DNA of 7,347 nucleotides from Streptosporangiaceae bacterium. Its GTDB lineage: Bacteria > Actinomycetota > Actinomycetes > Streptosporangiales > Streptosporangiaceae. The position numbers and the translations under genes were made by a program. The notes under the pieces are model-generated. The model was not told the origin of the DNA. It ran no database searches and saw only the letters and a program-made list of their open reading frames with translations. The stretch spans positions 1 to 7,347 of the forward strand of contig JASIBJ010000650.1 of NCBI GenBank assembly GCA_030045215.1. The letters are read 5' to 3'. Positions 1 to 5,968 of the stretch are shown here, piece by piece. Position 1 is the stretch's first letter. Every line of letters begins with the position of its first letter.

Positions 1-752
1 GACCGTGCCTCGCCGCTCACGTCGGCGGCGCCGCTCGCGGCCCACAGCCGTGCGGCCATCTCCCACGTTCGCGGGCTCGGCCAGCCGCGCCCGGCGCTGG
101 CCGCGTCGGCCGGGGGCGCACACGCGAGCGCGGGCCGGGCGTGCAAGAAGGCGCCTACCAGGGCGAGGGCAAGGTGCTGCTCAGCCTCCCATCCGTCGGG
201 CAGGACCGGCACGCGCGGTGCGGGAAAGCCGCCGGCGAGCCCGTCCGCCACGCTCAGCGGATCGACGTCCCAGGGCAGGTGGCACAGGCGGTTGGCGAGC
301 GGCGCCGAGAGATCCCACCCGTCGGCTGCCTGCTCCGGCGGGTTCGCGGCCGCGACGACCGCCACGTCAGGCGGGAGTTCCAGGTCGCCGACGATGCGTT
401 CGAGCACCACCCGCAGCAACGCGGCCTGCACTGCGGGCGGCGCGGTGGACAGCTCGTCAAGAAACAGCAGGCCATGACCGGCCTGGGCCAGGCGCCTGGC
501 CCAGGCCGGGGGAGCGAACCGCACCTGGTCGCCGATCACTACCGGCAGGCCGGCGAAGTCCGACGGCTCGCGGATCGAGGCGATCACGGTCTCGCACGGC
601 CAGCCCATCCGGTCGGCCATCGCCCGGATGGTGGACGTCTTGCCCGTGCCCGGAGCACCCCAGAGCAGTACGGGCACGCGTGCTGCGACCGCCACCCCCA
701 GTGCCTCGGCGGCAACCTGGCCTCGCCCGGCGGAGCGCCCGTCGTTCGCCAC
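1..752 (-). CDS. MoxR-type AAA+ ATPase, 3' end cut off by window edge
   Basis: Translated from the minus strand; 250 codons are visible and the frame is still open at base 1. Visible motifs: Walker A GAPGTGKT (residues 32-39), Walker B LLFLDEL (95-101), sensor 1 ending in Asn137 of AAANP, a candidate arginine finger in PLANR (Arg155), and PSPRTW (226-231), whose Arg228 sits where sensor 2 is expected. This is the MoxR/AAA_5 layout. Family knowledge: such ATPases form rings that remodel partner proteins, usually together with a vWA-domain protein encoded next door; no such partner is visible here, so it may lie beyond the left edge. The GTG start at 752 is preceded by GGAGGAG at a spacing of 5 bases. 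The gene lies 31 bases after the stop of the preceding gene and is probably its operon partner. The AAA+ call is firm; the cellular target is unknown. Confidence 0.93.
   Translation of the reverse strand, partial: MANDGRSAGRGQVAAEALGVAVAARVPVLLWGAPGTGKTSTIRAMADRMGWPCETVIASIREPSDFAGLPVVIGDQVRFAPPAWARRLAQAGHGLLFLDELSTAPPAVQAALLRVVLERIVGDLELPPDVAVVAAANPPEQAADGWDLSAPLANRLCHLPWDVDPLSVADGLAGGFPAPRVPVLPDGWEAEQHLALALVGAFLHARPALACAPPADAASAGRGWPSPRTWEMAARLWAASGAADVSGEAR
478..509. repeat. Perfect 32-bp palindrome inside the ATPase gene
   Basis: The arm CCGGCCTGGGCCAGGC (478-493) is followed with no spacer by its exact reverse complement (494-509); the symmetry breaks at 477/510. It lies in the stretch of the ATPase encoding Pro-Ala-Trp-Ala-Arg-Arg-Leu-Ala-Gln-Ala-Gly (about residues 82-92), just before Walker B. 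One of the two adjacent arginines uses AGG and the other CGC, which is what completes the symmetry. It could fold into a strong mRNA hairpin or be a binding site, or it could be a by-product of GC-rich codons for an Ala/Arg-rich helix. No function is claimed. Confidence 0.9.
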
Positions 753-783
753 GTTCACTCCTCCGTCATCGGCAGTGCGACAG

Positions 784-1773
784 TCATGCCGTTATCCATC
801 CTCGCCCGTCGTGCCGGATGCTCAGCTCAACCGGCCGCGCGCCGGGCGATGGCAGCGCCAGGACGTCCGCGGTCGGCCATTCCGCCTGCACCACGCTGAC
901 AACCAGGTGACCCCCGACCACCGCAAGTCCCGGCGCCCAGATCTGCGCCAGCCAGCTCACGGGCAGCCGGGCCTGCAAGCGGCGCTCACCGCCGACTCGG
1001 GCCTGCTCGACCGCGCCCCAGCCGCCGCCGTCGTGGATGCTCGCATCGACGGCCGCGGGATCGATTCCGAGCCACCGCCCGGCCGCCGGCGCCAGCCTGC
1101 CGGCCAGTGCCGCGGTCAGTGCCGGAGTCGCCTGGCCGGCCCGGCTGGCGCGCTGGCCCTCGGCCGACCACGCCTGCGCGACCGCCCCCGACAGCCGGAA
1201 CTGGAACGGGGCACCCAGGGTCAGCAGCCAGATCAGCTCGGCGTGAGCGGTGTCTGCGTCCCCGCCCGGCCAGTGCATCACCGCATGCGCGAACGACCTA
1301 CGGCCCCGTGGAAGACGGGGGCGGCTCCCGTGGTAGCCCGACACCCGGCCTCGCGACCAGCCGGGGCCCCTGGCCCCCGCAACCGCGAACGTGCCGCCTC
1401 CCCGCTGTGATGAGGTAATCCGGCGCACGGACAAGGAGCTGATGACGCCGCCCAGCCCGGAACCGCTGCTTGGCGCAGTCCGTGCCTCCGTGATCTTCTC
1501 AACGATCTCGGGGCTGAAGGCCAGCGTGTCTGCGGCCGATCGCGGCCCGATCGCGAGCACGGTCAGGTCGTCGCTGTGCTTGCCCCACGCACTCGCCAGG
1601 TCGAGGCACGGGGTGGCGTCGCCGCCGAGCGCGGCCAGCACGAGTTCGCCTTCGGCGTCGGGATGGTCGGCAGCCTGCAACTGGCCATCCGCCCACCGGA
1701 TCCTGTGCTGGCCGGCCCCGCAAGTGACGTGCGTCTCGGCCGGGCCGAACGCGGCCCACCAGGGGGAGGTCAT
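784..1773 (-). CDS. Unrecognised 329-residue protein in the MoxR operon
   Basis: I do not recognise this family. The ATG at 1773 overlaps the stop of the preceding gene (ATGA), with GGAGG four bases upstream, so the start is well supported and translation is probably coupled. Residues 1-98 look like a compact domain, with HRIRW, a DHPDAEGELVLAALGG stretch and CLDLASAWGKHSDDL. Residues about 103-166 are rich in Gly, Ser and Arg and look like a flexible linker. Residues 167-329 look folded again: an Ala-rich helical part, then a beta-like tail containing RLQARLPVSWLAQIW and VVGGHLVVSVV. No signal peptide or clear membrane helix is seen. About 80% of linker codons still end in G or C, so I do not call a frameshift. 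Its place before the ATPase gene suggests it is an accessory or substrate of the ATPase; that is inference. Confidence 0.82.
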   Translation of the reverse strand: MTSPWWAAFGPAETHVTCGAGQHRIRWADGQLQAADHPDAEGELVLAALGGDATPCLDLASAWGKHSDDLTVLAIGPRSAADTLAFSPEIVEKITEARTAPSSGSGLGGVISSLSVRRITSSQRGGGTFAVAGARGPGWSRGRVSGYHGSRPRLPRGRRSFAHAVMHWPGGDADTAHAELIWLLTLGAPFQFRLSGAVAQAWSAEGQRASRAGQATPALTAALAGRLAPAAGRWLGIDPAAVDASIHDGGGWGAVEQARVGGERRLQARLPVSWLAQIWAPGLAVVGGHLVVSVVQAEWPTADVLALPSPGARPVELSIRHDGRGWITA

Positions 1774-3431
1774 ATGCCCTCCCGCCAGTCCAGCGGCACG
1801 GTGACGCTGACCTGGCCGGTCTTGCCGGTGAGGATGATCTCCAGTGACCGCGCGGCCGGGTTGATGGCGGGCAGCAACCGCAAGTCGATGTCGGCCCGCC
1901 CGTCGCTGCTGAAGCCGCCGCCTGCGTGCCCGGTGGCGTACCAGCCGCCGGCGTCGTCACGCGCGGTCCAGGTGAACGGCTCCAGCGATAGCGACCGGAA
2001 GCGGGGCGCCGTGGGCCAGCCGCGTGCATGCACGCGCAGTGTCGTATCCTCCGGCTCCGAGCGGATCCCGGTGACGACACACTGCGCGCCCTCGAGCTCG
2101 GGCAGGATGGCGGCCAGCGCGATGAAGCCGTTCGGAGCGTCATCGCGGTCGCGCAGATGCTGCATCGCCAGCCACTCCGCGGGCAGCGCCTCCGGCCTGA
2201 TGCTCGTCAGCGGGGCCGGGAGGTCGAGGCCAACCCGCCTGGCAACGGCGGCGAAGCGGCGAAGCGCGGGGCTGCGGTCAGACAGAACCCCGGACAGCAG
2301 CAGCCCGGCGACCGCCGCAGCCTGGTTCGCCGTTGCATCGTCCGCTAGCCCCTCGACGCTGCCCCATTGCAGCAATTCGATGCCAATACCGTCGACGTAG
2401 CGCTCCGCGAGTCCGTCGGCCGCCAGCGGAGTGGAGGCGACGGCGTAGGAGACCGGTGCGGCGGTCAGGTCGATCCGGACCGGCGTGGCCCCGGGCAGCG
2501 TGACGTCCAGCCAGTGGGCAGTAGCAGGCGGTACCGGGCTGAAGTGCAGGGTGCCATCCCAGTCCTCGTCGCTGCCGCCGCCGCTGAAATAGGCGTGGTA
2601 GCTGCCGCCCCGGTCGTCGGTCGCGGAGCAGGCGTCGAAGGTCGCCATCAGCGGATGCCGGCCGTGCCTGCGGATCATCGCCTGCGAGGGAGCGGTGCCG
2701 GTGTAGGTGAACCTCGCCAGCATGGTCAGTTCGGCGCTGTTCGCGTCGAGCACCATCGCGCCGAGGTACACCCGTCCGCTCCGGTCGCCAGCATCGCACT
2801 CGAGGATCGCCCCGACCGGGATCGCCCGCACCGATCCGGTGCGTGGAGCGGTCTGAGGCCCGCGCGGCAGGTGCCCGAATCGCAGGCCGCTGAGCAATTC
2901 GTCTTCGTCGATCAGGCCGCGGGCGGCCAGCGACGTGCGCAGGTCGTCAATCAGCGACTCAGCCGCCTGCTCGTCCATGGCTCCGGCGCTCGCGAACGCG
3001 GTCGCCAGCCCCGTCACGCGGTCGAGGCCGGCCTGGGCCGGCGGCGTCGCTTGCTCCCGGTGGGCTCGGCCCAGGCGCGCGCGAAAGTGCGCGCGGAAGT
3101 GCCAGAATCCCAACACCATCCGGTGCCACCTCGGTGCCACTGGCTGCCAGATGCGGCTCGCCGAGCGCTGGAGGAGGCTTCTGCGCTGGGGCCCCGGCGA
3201 CTGCGCCCGCGCCGACCGGGCGCGCAGGACTGCTCGCGTCGCGGCCCGCCGGCGGTACGTGCGGCGGACGGCAATGCGGGCGTTGCCGATCCTGGCCAGC
3301 AGGCGGCACCGCTCAGGCTGCCGGTGCCGGGGGGAGCCGAGCGCGGTGCGGAGTTCCGCCTCGACCTGCAGCCGAAGGTAAGTCTCGGCGCGCTCGTGCC
3401 CGGGCACGAGCTGCCCGCCTGCAGTGCTCAT
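1770..3431 (-). CDS. Unrecognised 553-residue protein: Arg-rich N-terminus and duplicated beta-rich domain
   Basis: First visible gene of the MoxR operon; family not recognised. Residues 35-125 hold 26 arginines, no lysine and one acidic residue; codons there end mostly in G/C, so the frame is genuine. Residues about 143-186 form an Ala/Glu/Asp-rich, probably helical segment. Residues 200-322 and 433-547 are two copies of one domain: DDRGGSYHAYFSGGG (272-286) aligns without gaps with DDAGGWYATGHAGGG (492-506), and both copies continue into a hydrophobic, strand-like end (WLDVTLPGATPVRIDL versus SLEIILTGKTGQVSVTVPL). Residues 323-432 between them are largely helical-looking. No transmembrane segment is clear. 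The ATG at 3431 has only a G-run upstream as ribosome site; an in-frame GTG at 3458 (562 residues) begins 5 bases after a -10-like element and could be a leaderless start, so the start is uncertain. Function unknown; a scaffold or recognition subunit for the ATPase is inference. Confidence 0.85.
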   Translation of the reverse strand: MSTAGGQLVPGHERAETYLRLQVEAELRTALGSPRHRQPERCRLLARIGNARIAVRRTYRRRAATRAVLRARSARAQSPGPQRRSLLQRSASRIWQPVAPRWHRMVLGFWHFRAHFRARLGRAHREQATPPAQAGLDRVTGLATAFASAGAMDEQAAESLIDDLRTSLAARGLIDEDELLSGLRFGHLPRGPQTAPRTGSVRAIPVGAILECDAGDRSGRVYLGAMVLDANSAELTMLARFTYTGTAPSQAMIRRHGRHPLMATFDACSATDDRGGSYHAYFSGGGSDEDWDGTLHFSPVPPATAHWLDVTLPGATPVRIDLTAAPVSYAVASTPLAADGLAERYVDGIGIELLQWGSVEGLADDATANQAAAVAGLLLSGVLSDRSPALRRFAAVARRVGLDLPAPLTSIRPEALPAEWLAMQHLRDRDDAPNGFIALAAILPELEGAQCVVTGIRSEPEDTTLRVHARGWPTAPRFRSLSLEPFTWTARDDAGGWYATGHAGGGFSSDGRADIDLRLLPAINPAARSLEIILTGKTGQVSVTVPLDWREGI

Positions 3432-3463
3432 GGGGCCCCCGGTTGCCGGCCTGAACACGCGCC

Positions 3464-3492
3464 ACGATAGGTCGTGATGAAGACGGCCGCAA
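3464..3492 (-). promoter_or_regulatory. Candidate promoter of the MoxR operon
   Basis: On the minus strand, TTGCGG (3487-3492) is followed after exactly 17 bases by TATCGT (3464-3469), which fits the actinobacterial -10 pattern TANNNT. It sits in the 77-base gap upstream of the 553-residue protein gene. A transcript would begin near 3458, right at the alternative GTG start, or give a leader of about 27 bases for the ATG at 3431. The -35 match is only partial. Confidence 0.45.
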
Positions 3493-3508
3493 ACGCGAGT
3501 TAGCCCGA

Positions 3509-3751
3509 TCAGCGCCGATTCTGGGCGCGAGCCACGGCAAAGATGATGATGAACGGGATGAGGCCGATCGCCATCACCGGCGAGTGACCCCCGGTGATCG
3601 TGGCCAGGATGATGATGAACAGGACGGACAGGATCGTGATGAGATAGCCCTGCCAGGTCCGCGGGACATAGCCGTAGCCGAAGCGCTTAGGCGCGAACCA
3701 GGGCTGCCTGCCCCGGCCGGAACCAGTGCCAAACGGATCCTCGCCGGTCAT
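3509..3751 (-). CDS. Small two-helix membrane protein, 80 residues
   Basis: The protein begins with a polar Gly-rich segment (residues 1-17), then WFAPKRFGYGYVPRTWQGY (18-36), which leads into a hydrophobic helix at about 36-52 (LITILSVLFIIILATI). A short Gly-His-Ser-Pro loop follows, then a second helix at about 58-74, and the chain ends in RAQNRR. The positive-inside rule suggests both ends are cytoplasmic. The PKR-GYG-TWQG pattern before the first helix resembles small bacterial membrane proteins I have seen annotated only as hypothetical; I know no function. The start at 3751 is chosen because purine-rich sequence (GGAGAGG and AAAGG) lies just upstream; the open frame extends further to 3808, but that extension lacks such support. 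It is 77 bases upstream of the MoxR operon and may have its own transcript. Confidence 0.8.
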   Translation of the reverse strand: MTGEDPFGTGSGRGRQPWFAPKRFGYGYVPRTWQGYLITILSVLFIIILATITGGHSPVMAIGLIPFIIIFAVARAQNRR

Positions 3752-3775
3752 GTACCTTTCCCCTCTCCACCGGGC

Positions 3776-3791
3776 GGGCGCGGTCGCGCCC
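3776..3791 (-). terminator. GC-rich hairpin downstream of the zinc-finger/DUF3887 gene
   Basis: GGGCGCG and CGCGCCC flank a central GT, giving about a six-pair stem with a four-base loop. It begins 34 bases past the stop at 3825. No T-run follows on the minus strand, so it is at best a weak or factor-assisted terminator. It may instead lie in the leader of the small membrane protein gene. Confidence 0.3.
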
Positions 3792-3824
3792 TTGCGCCCT
3801 GGTGACAACTGTGCTGCGTGATCG

Positions 3825-4628
3825 CTATACCGACGCGGGCCGCATGAAGAGCCCGACTACTCTGGCGTCGTCATCGAGGCTGACGCGTCCCGTGCGCTCG
3901 CCCGCCTCGAAATACAGGGGTACATCGACTACCGTCCCGCCCTCGACCGGATAGGCGAGAGGCTCGCCCATCCGGTCGAAGCTGCCGATCATGCCGATCG
4001 TGCGCGTCCATCCTGCGGCGAGGCGGTCTGGACTCACCCGGGACCGCATGACCTCATCGAAGTCCCTGGTGGCGCGCTCCCAGCGGCCCGCGGCCATGTC
4101 GGCGAAGATCGTGATCGCCTTCTCAGTCATCCCGGGCGGCACGGCCCGGCTCAAGGGCGCGCCCGTTCGCGGATCCACCGGACGCCCGAACCGCTGGAAC
4201 GCAGCCTGCCTGCTGGTCTCCAGCACATCGCCGATCTCCCTCCAGCTGTGCCCGGCCGCGCGAGCGCGGTCGACCGCCTCCTGCAGCGCGGCTTCCGCCT
4301 CCGCCGATAGCCGGCGAGCGGACGCGATAGCCGCCAGCGGTGATTTTCCGCCCGGCAGGTCCGGACGGTCCGGCGTCGCGGCGCCCGTGCCCTCTGGCTC
4401 TGCGGCGCCTGCCGTCCCCCGCATCGCGTCAAGAATGTCATGACGCGAGTTGCCTGTCAATTTAGGCTTTACGTTCGGCTGAGGTTGCCGATCCGCCCGG
4501 TTTCGCTCGCGCCGTGCCGCGCTCCGGCAGGTGGCGTTGCAGTACAGTTGCGGACGCCCCCTCCCCTGCGTAGGCAGCAAAGGGCGACCGCACGCCGCGC
4601 ACGCGATCCCCGTCTCGCTGATCGCCAT
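3825..4628 (-). CDS. Zinc-finger-like / HTH / DUF3887 protein, probable DNA-binding regulator
   Basis: Three parts are visible in 267 residues. First, Cys10-x2-Cys13 and Cys30-x3-Cys34 in a CAACGRPL...LYCNATC context, followed by a basic stretch (RSAARRERNR), which looks like a zinc-binding nucleic-acid-binding module. Second, after a Pro/Gly-rich linker, residues 107-148 carry a helix-turn-helix of the type common in actinomycetes (AGHSWREIGDVLETSRQAAFQRFG, positions 125-148, split here as AGHSWREIGDVL and ETSRQAAFQRFG). Third, residues about 166-264 match the DUF3887 pattern: a helical start with FADMAAGRWERATRDFDEVM, then strands ending in VGLFMRP. DUF3887 is a small fold whose role is unsettled; here it may sense a ligand or dimerise (inference). 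The ATG at 4628 is chosen over the GTG at 4661 because GGGAG lies seven bases upstream and the cysteine module follows directly. A repeated half-site just upstream suggests autoregulation. Confidence 0.88.
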   Translation of the reverse strand: MAISETGIACAACGRPLLPTQGRGRPQLYCNATCRSAARRERNRADRQPQPNVKPKLTGNSRHDILDAMRGTAGAAEPEGTGAATPDRPDLPGGKSPLAAIASARRLSAEAEAALQEAVDRARAAGHSWREIGDVLETSRQAAFQRFGRPVDPRTGAPLSRAVPPGMTEKAITIFADMAAGRWERATRDFDEVMRSRVSPDRLAAGWTRTIGMIGSFDRMGEPLAYPVEGGTVVDVPLYFEAGERTGRVSLDDDARVVGLFMRPASV

Positions 4629-4645
4629 CGGTACGCTCCCGTGAA

Positions 4646-4689
4646 TTACGTGTCTGGTCACATGGTCGCACGTAATTATTTACGTGTCT
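4646..4689 (-). promoter_or_regulatory. Candidate operator/promoter with three TTACGTG half-sites
   Basis: An AT-rich island in GC-rich surroundings, 18-61 bases upstream of the ATG at 4628. TTACGTGTCT occurs exactly at 4646-4655 and 4680-4689, 34 bases apart. CACGTAA at 4669-4675 with TTACGTG at 4680-4686 makes a 7-bp palindrome around the spacer TTAT. On the minus strand the palindrome centre holds AATAAT (4675-4680), five of six matches to a -10 box, with a poor -35 (TTCGTG, 4698-4703) 17 bases upstream. A protein bound there would block transcription of the zinc-finger/DUF3887 gene. The repeat is seen directly; the regulator's identity is inference. Confidence 0.6.
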
Positions 4690-4701
4690 AACTGTGGCAC
4701 G

Positions 4702-4758
4702 AAAAAGAAGAGAGGATCGTTGGCTGCACGGTGCGAGCGGGAGAGGCTTCACCGAAGC
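4702..4758 (-). terminator. Possible weak terminator after the CoA transferase gene
   Basis: On the minus strand, downstream of the stop at 4811, GCTTC/GAAGC arms (4746-4750 and 4754-4758) form a five-pair stem with a three-base loop. A pyrimidine-rich, T-containing stretch (4702-4716) follows some 30 bases later. The distance is too great for a standard intrinsic terminator, so this is tentative. Nothing else coding is seen between 4690 and 4810. Confidence 0.2.
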
Positions 4759-4810
4759 TGGCGTCTGGTCGCCCGGGGCGAGCTCGCCGCCGACGGCCGG
4801 CACGGGGACG

Positions 4811-5968
4811 TCAGTTGGCTATGAGCACGCCCTGGGCGACCAGATCGTCGACGGCGGCCTGGTCCAGGTCGAGCCAGTCGGCGAGCACCTCGGCGTTGTG
4901 CTCGCCGCGTCGGGGAGCTCGCCGCCGGATCGCTGGCTGGGCCGCGGAGAAGTAGTAGGGCAGACCGGTTACCCGGCGCTCGCTCCCCGGGACGCTGACC
5001 GAGTGCGCGCCTCCGGCGAACACCTCGGCCGAGTCGCGTACGTCGCCCCAGGCGACGCCCGCGGATTCGAGTGCCGCCAGCAGACTCGCCCGGTCGGCGA
5101 ACCCGCTAATCCAATCCTGGATCGCCTGCTGGCGCAGCCGGAATTTCGTCGGCAGGTCCGTGCCTGGCGATGCGGGATCGGTGACGAGGCCCGCGCGCGA
5201 GAGCATTGACCAGGCGTGCTTCGGCGGCGCGGCGATCAGCAGCGGGCCTCCGGGCGCCTGCCAGATGGTGCCGCGTGAGGAATAAGCCTCGCCGGTGCCG
5301 TCGAGCACGGCGTGGGCGTGATCGTCGCTGGTGGCGAGTGCCGCCAGCATGCTCAGGTCGATGTGCTGGCCGAGCCCGGTGGCGTTCCGCTGGTGCAGCG
5401 CTGCCAGCAGCGCGATGGTCGCGTGCAGCGCCGTCATGGTGTCCGCCAGCGCCAGGGGCAGGTCAGTCGGCGGCCGCTCGTCGAGCTCGGCCTGCCGCGC
5501 GAGCAGACCCGACTCGGCGTGGATGACGGGTGCCAGCGCCCGCCGCTGCGCGTCCGGTCCGGCGGACCCGAAGCCGGAGATGGACAGCATGACGAGCGCC
5601 GGGTTCGCCGCGGACAACTGGCCGTAGCCCAGCCCGAGGCGGTCCATGACGCCAGGCCTGAAGTTCTCGATCAGCACGTCCGCGTGCCGGGCGAGGTCGG
5701 TGATCAACCCGGTGGCGCCGGCCGCCGTGAGGTCAACGCTGACGCTGCGCTTCCCCGCGTTCATCTGGGCGTACATTCCGGCCCGGCCATCCCTGACGAC
5801 GCCGAAGTACTCGGTCACGTCGGTGCGAGGACCCTCAACCCGAACGACATCGGCTCCAAGGTCGGCCAGGATTCTGGCCGCATAAGGACCCGAGATCGCC
5901 TGCGACATGTCCAGCACTCGCCAGCCAGGAAGCGGCTGCCGATTGCCCGCCGGCGGCGCGGCAGTCAT
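4811..5968 (-). CDS. Family III CoA transferase (CaiB/BaiF type)
   Basis: A 385-residue cytoplasmic enzyme of the usual family length. It would move coenzyme A between a donor acyl-CoA and a carboxylic acid, by analogy with formyl-CoA and carnitine CoA transferases. Motifs: VLDMSQAISGPYAARILADLGADVV (split: residues 18-29, then 30-42) at the N-terminus, NAGKRSVSVDL (70-80), ENFRPG (101-106), ISGFG (130-134), and the conserved Asp176 in LALADTMTALHA, which corresponds to the catalytic aspartate forming the acyl-enzyme anhydride. TGLGQHIDLSM (197-207) and GEHNAEVL (355-362) are also typical. The ATG at 5968 overlaps the stop of the upstream kinase gene (ATGA) and has GGAAAGG six bases before it, so the start is secure. 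The region after SGLL is less standard, so the substrate cannot be read off; the acid and the donor are unknown. Confidence 0.93.
   Translation of the reverse strand: MTAAPPAGNRQPLPGWRVLDMSQAISGPYAARILADLGADVVRVEGPRTDVTEYFGVVRDGRAGMYAQMNAGKRSVSVDLTAAGATGLITDLARHADVLIENFRPGVMDRLGLGYGQLSAANPALVMLSISGFGSAGPDAQRRALAPVIHAESGLLARQAELDERPPTDLPLALADTMTALHATIALLAALHQRNATGLGQHIDLSMLAALATSDDHAHAVLDGTGEAYSSRGTIWQAPGGPLLIAAPPKHAWSMLSRAGLVTDPASPGTDLPTKFRLRQQAIQDWISGFADRASLLAALESAGVAWGDVRDSAEVFAGGAHSVSVPGSERRVTGLPYYFSAAQPAIRRRAPRRGEHNAEVLADWLDLDQAAVDDLVAQGVLIAN

Noticed and set aside
5..910. Long plus-strand open frames opposite the ATPase and its neighbour
   Set aside because: Their translations are Arg/Pro/Ala-rich with no recognisable motif, while the minus strand encodes a full AAA+ motif set. 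They are shadow frames caused by high GC.
1276..1464. Possible frameshift in the Gly/Arg-rich middle of the 329-residue protein
   Set aside because: About 80% of codons there still end in G or C, no alternative frame gives a better continuation, and the frame carries on into a sensible C-terminal region. A natural linker is more likely.
3068..3110. Repeated GCGCGC and HFRA-HFRA coding repeat
   Set aside because: Explained by neighbouring arginine and alanine codons in the basic region of the 553-residue protein; too short to call a repeat element.
2367..3470. A 367-residue plus-strand open frame
   Set aside because: It lies antisense to the 553-residue protein, whose frame has strong G/C third positions and a coherent domain duplication; the antisense product is compositionally biased.
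4777..4788. GGCGAGCTCGCC palindrome
   Set aside because: Only 12 bases with no loop, in GC-rich sequence; expected often by chance and not placed convincingly for a promoter or terminator.
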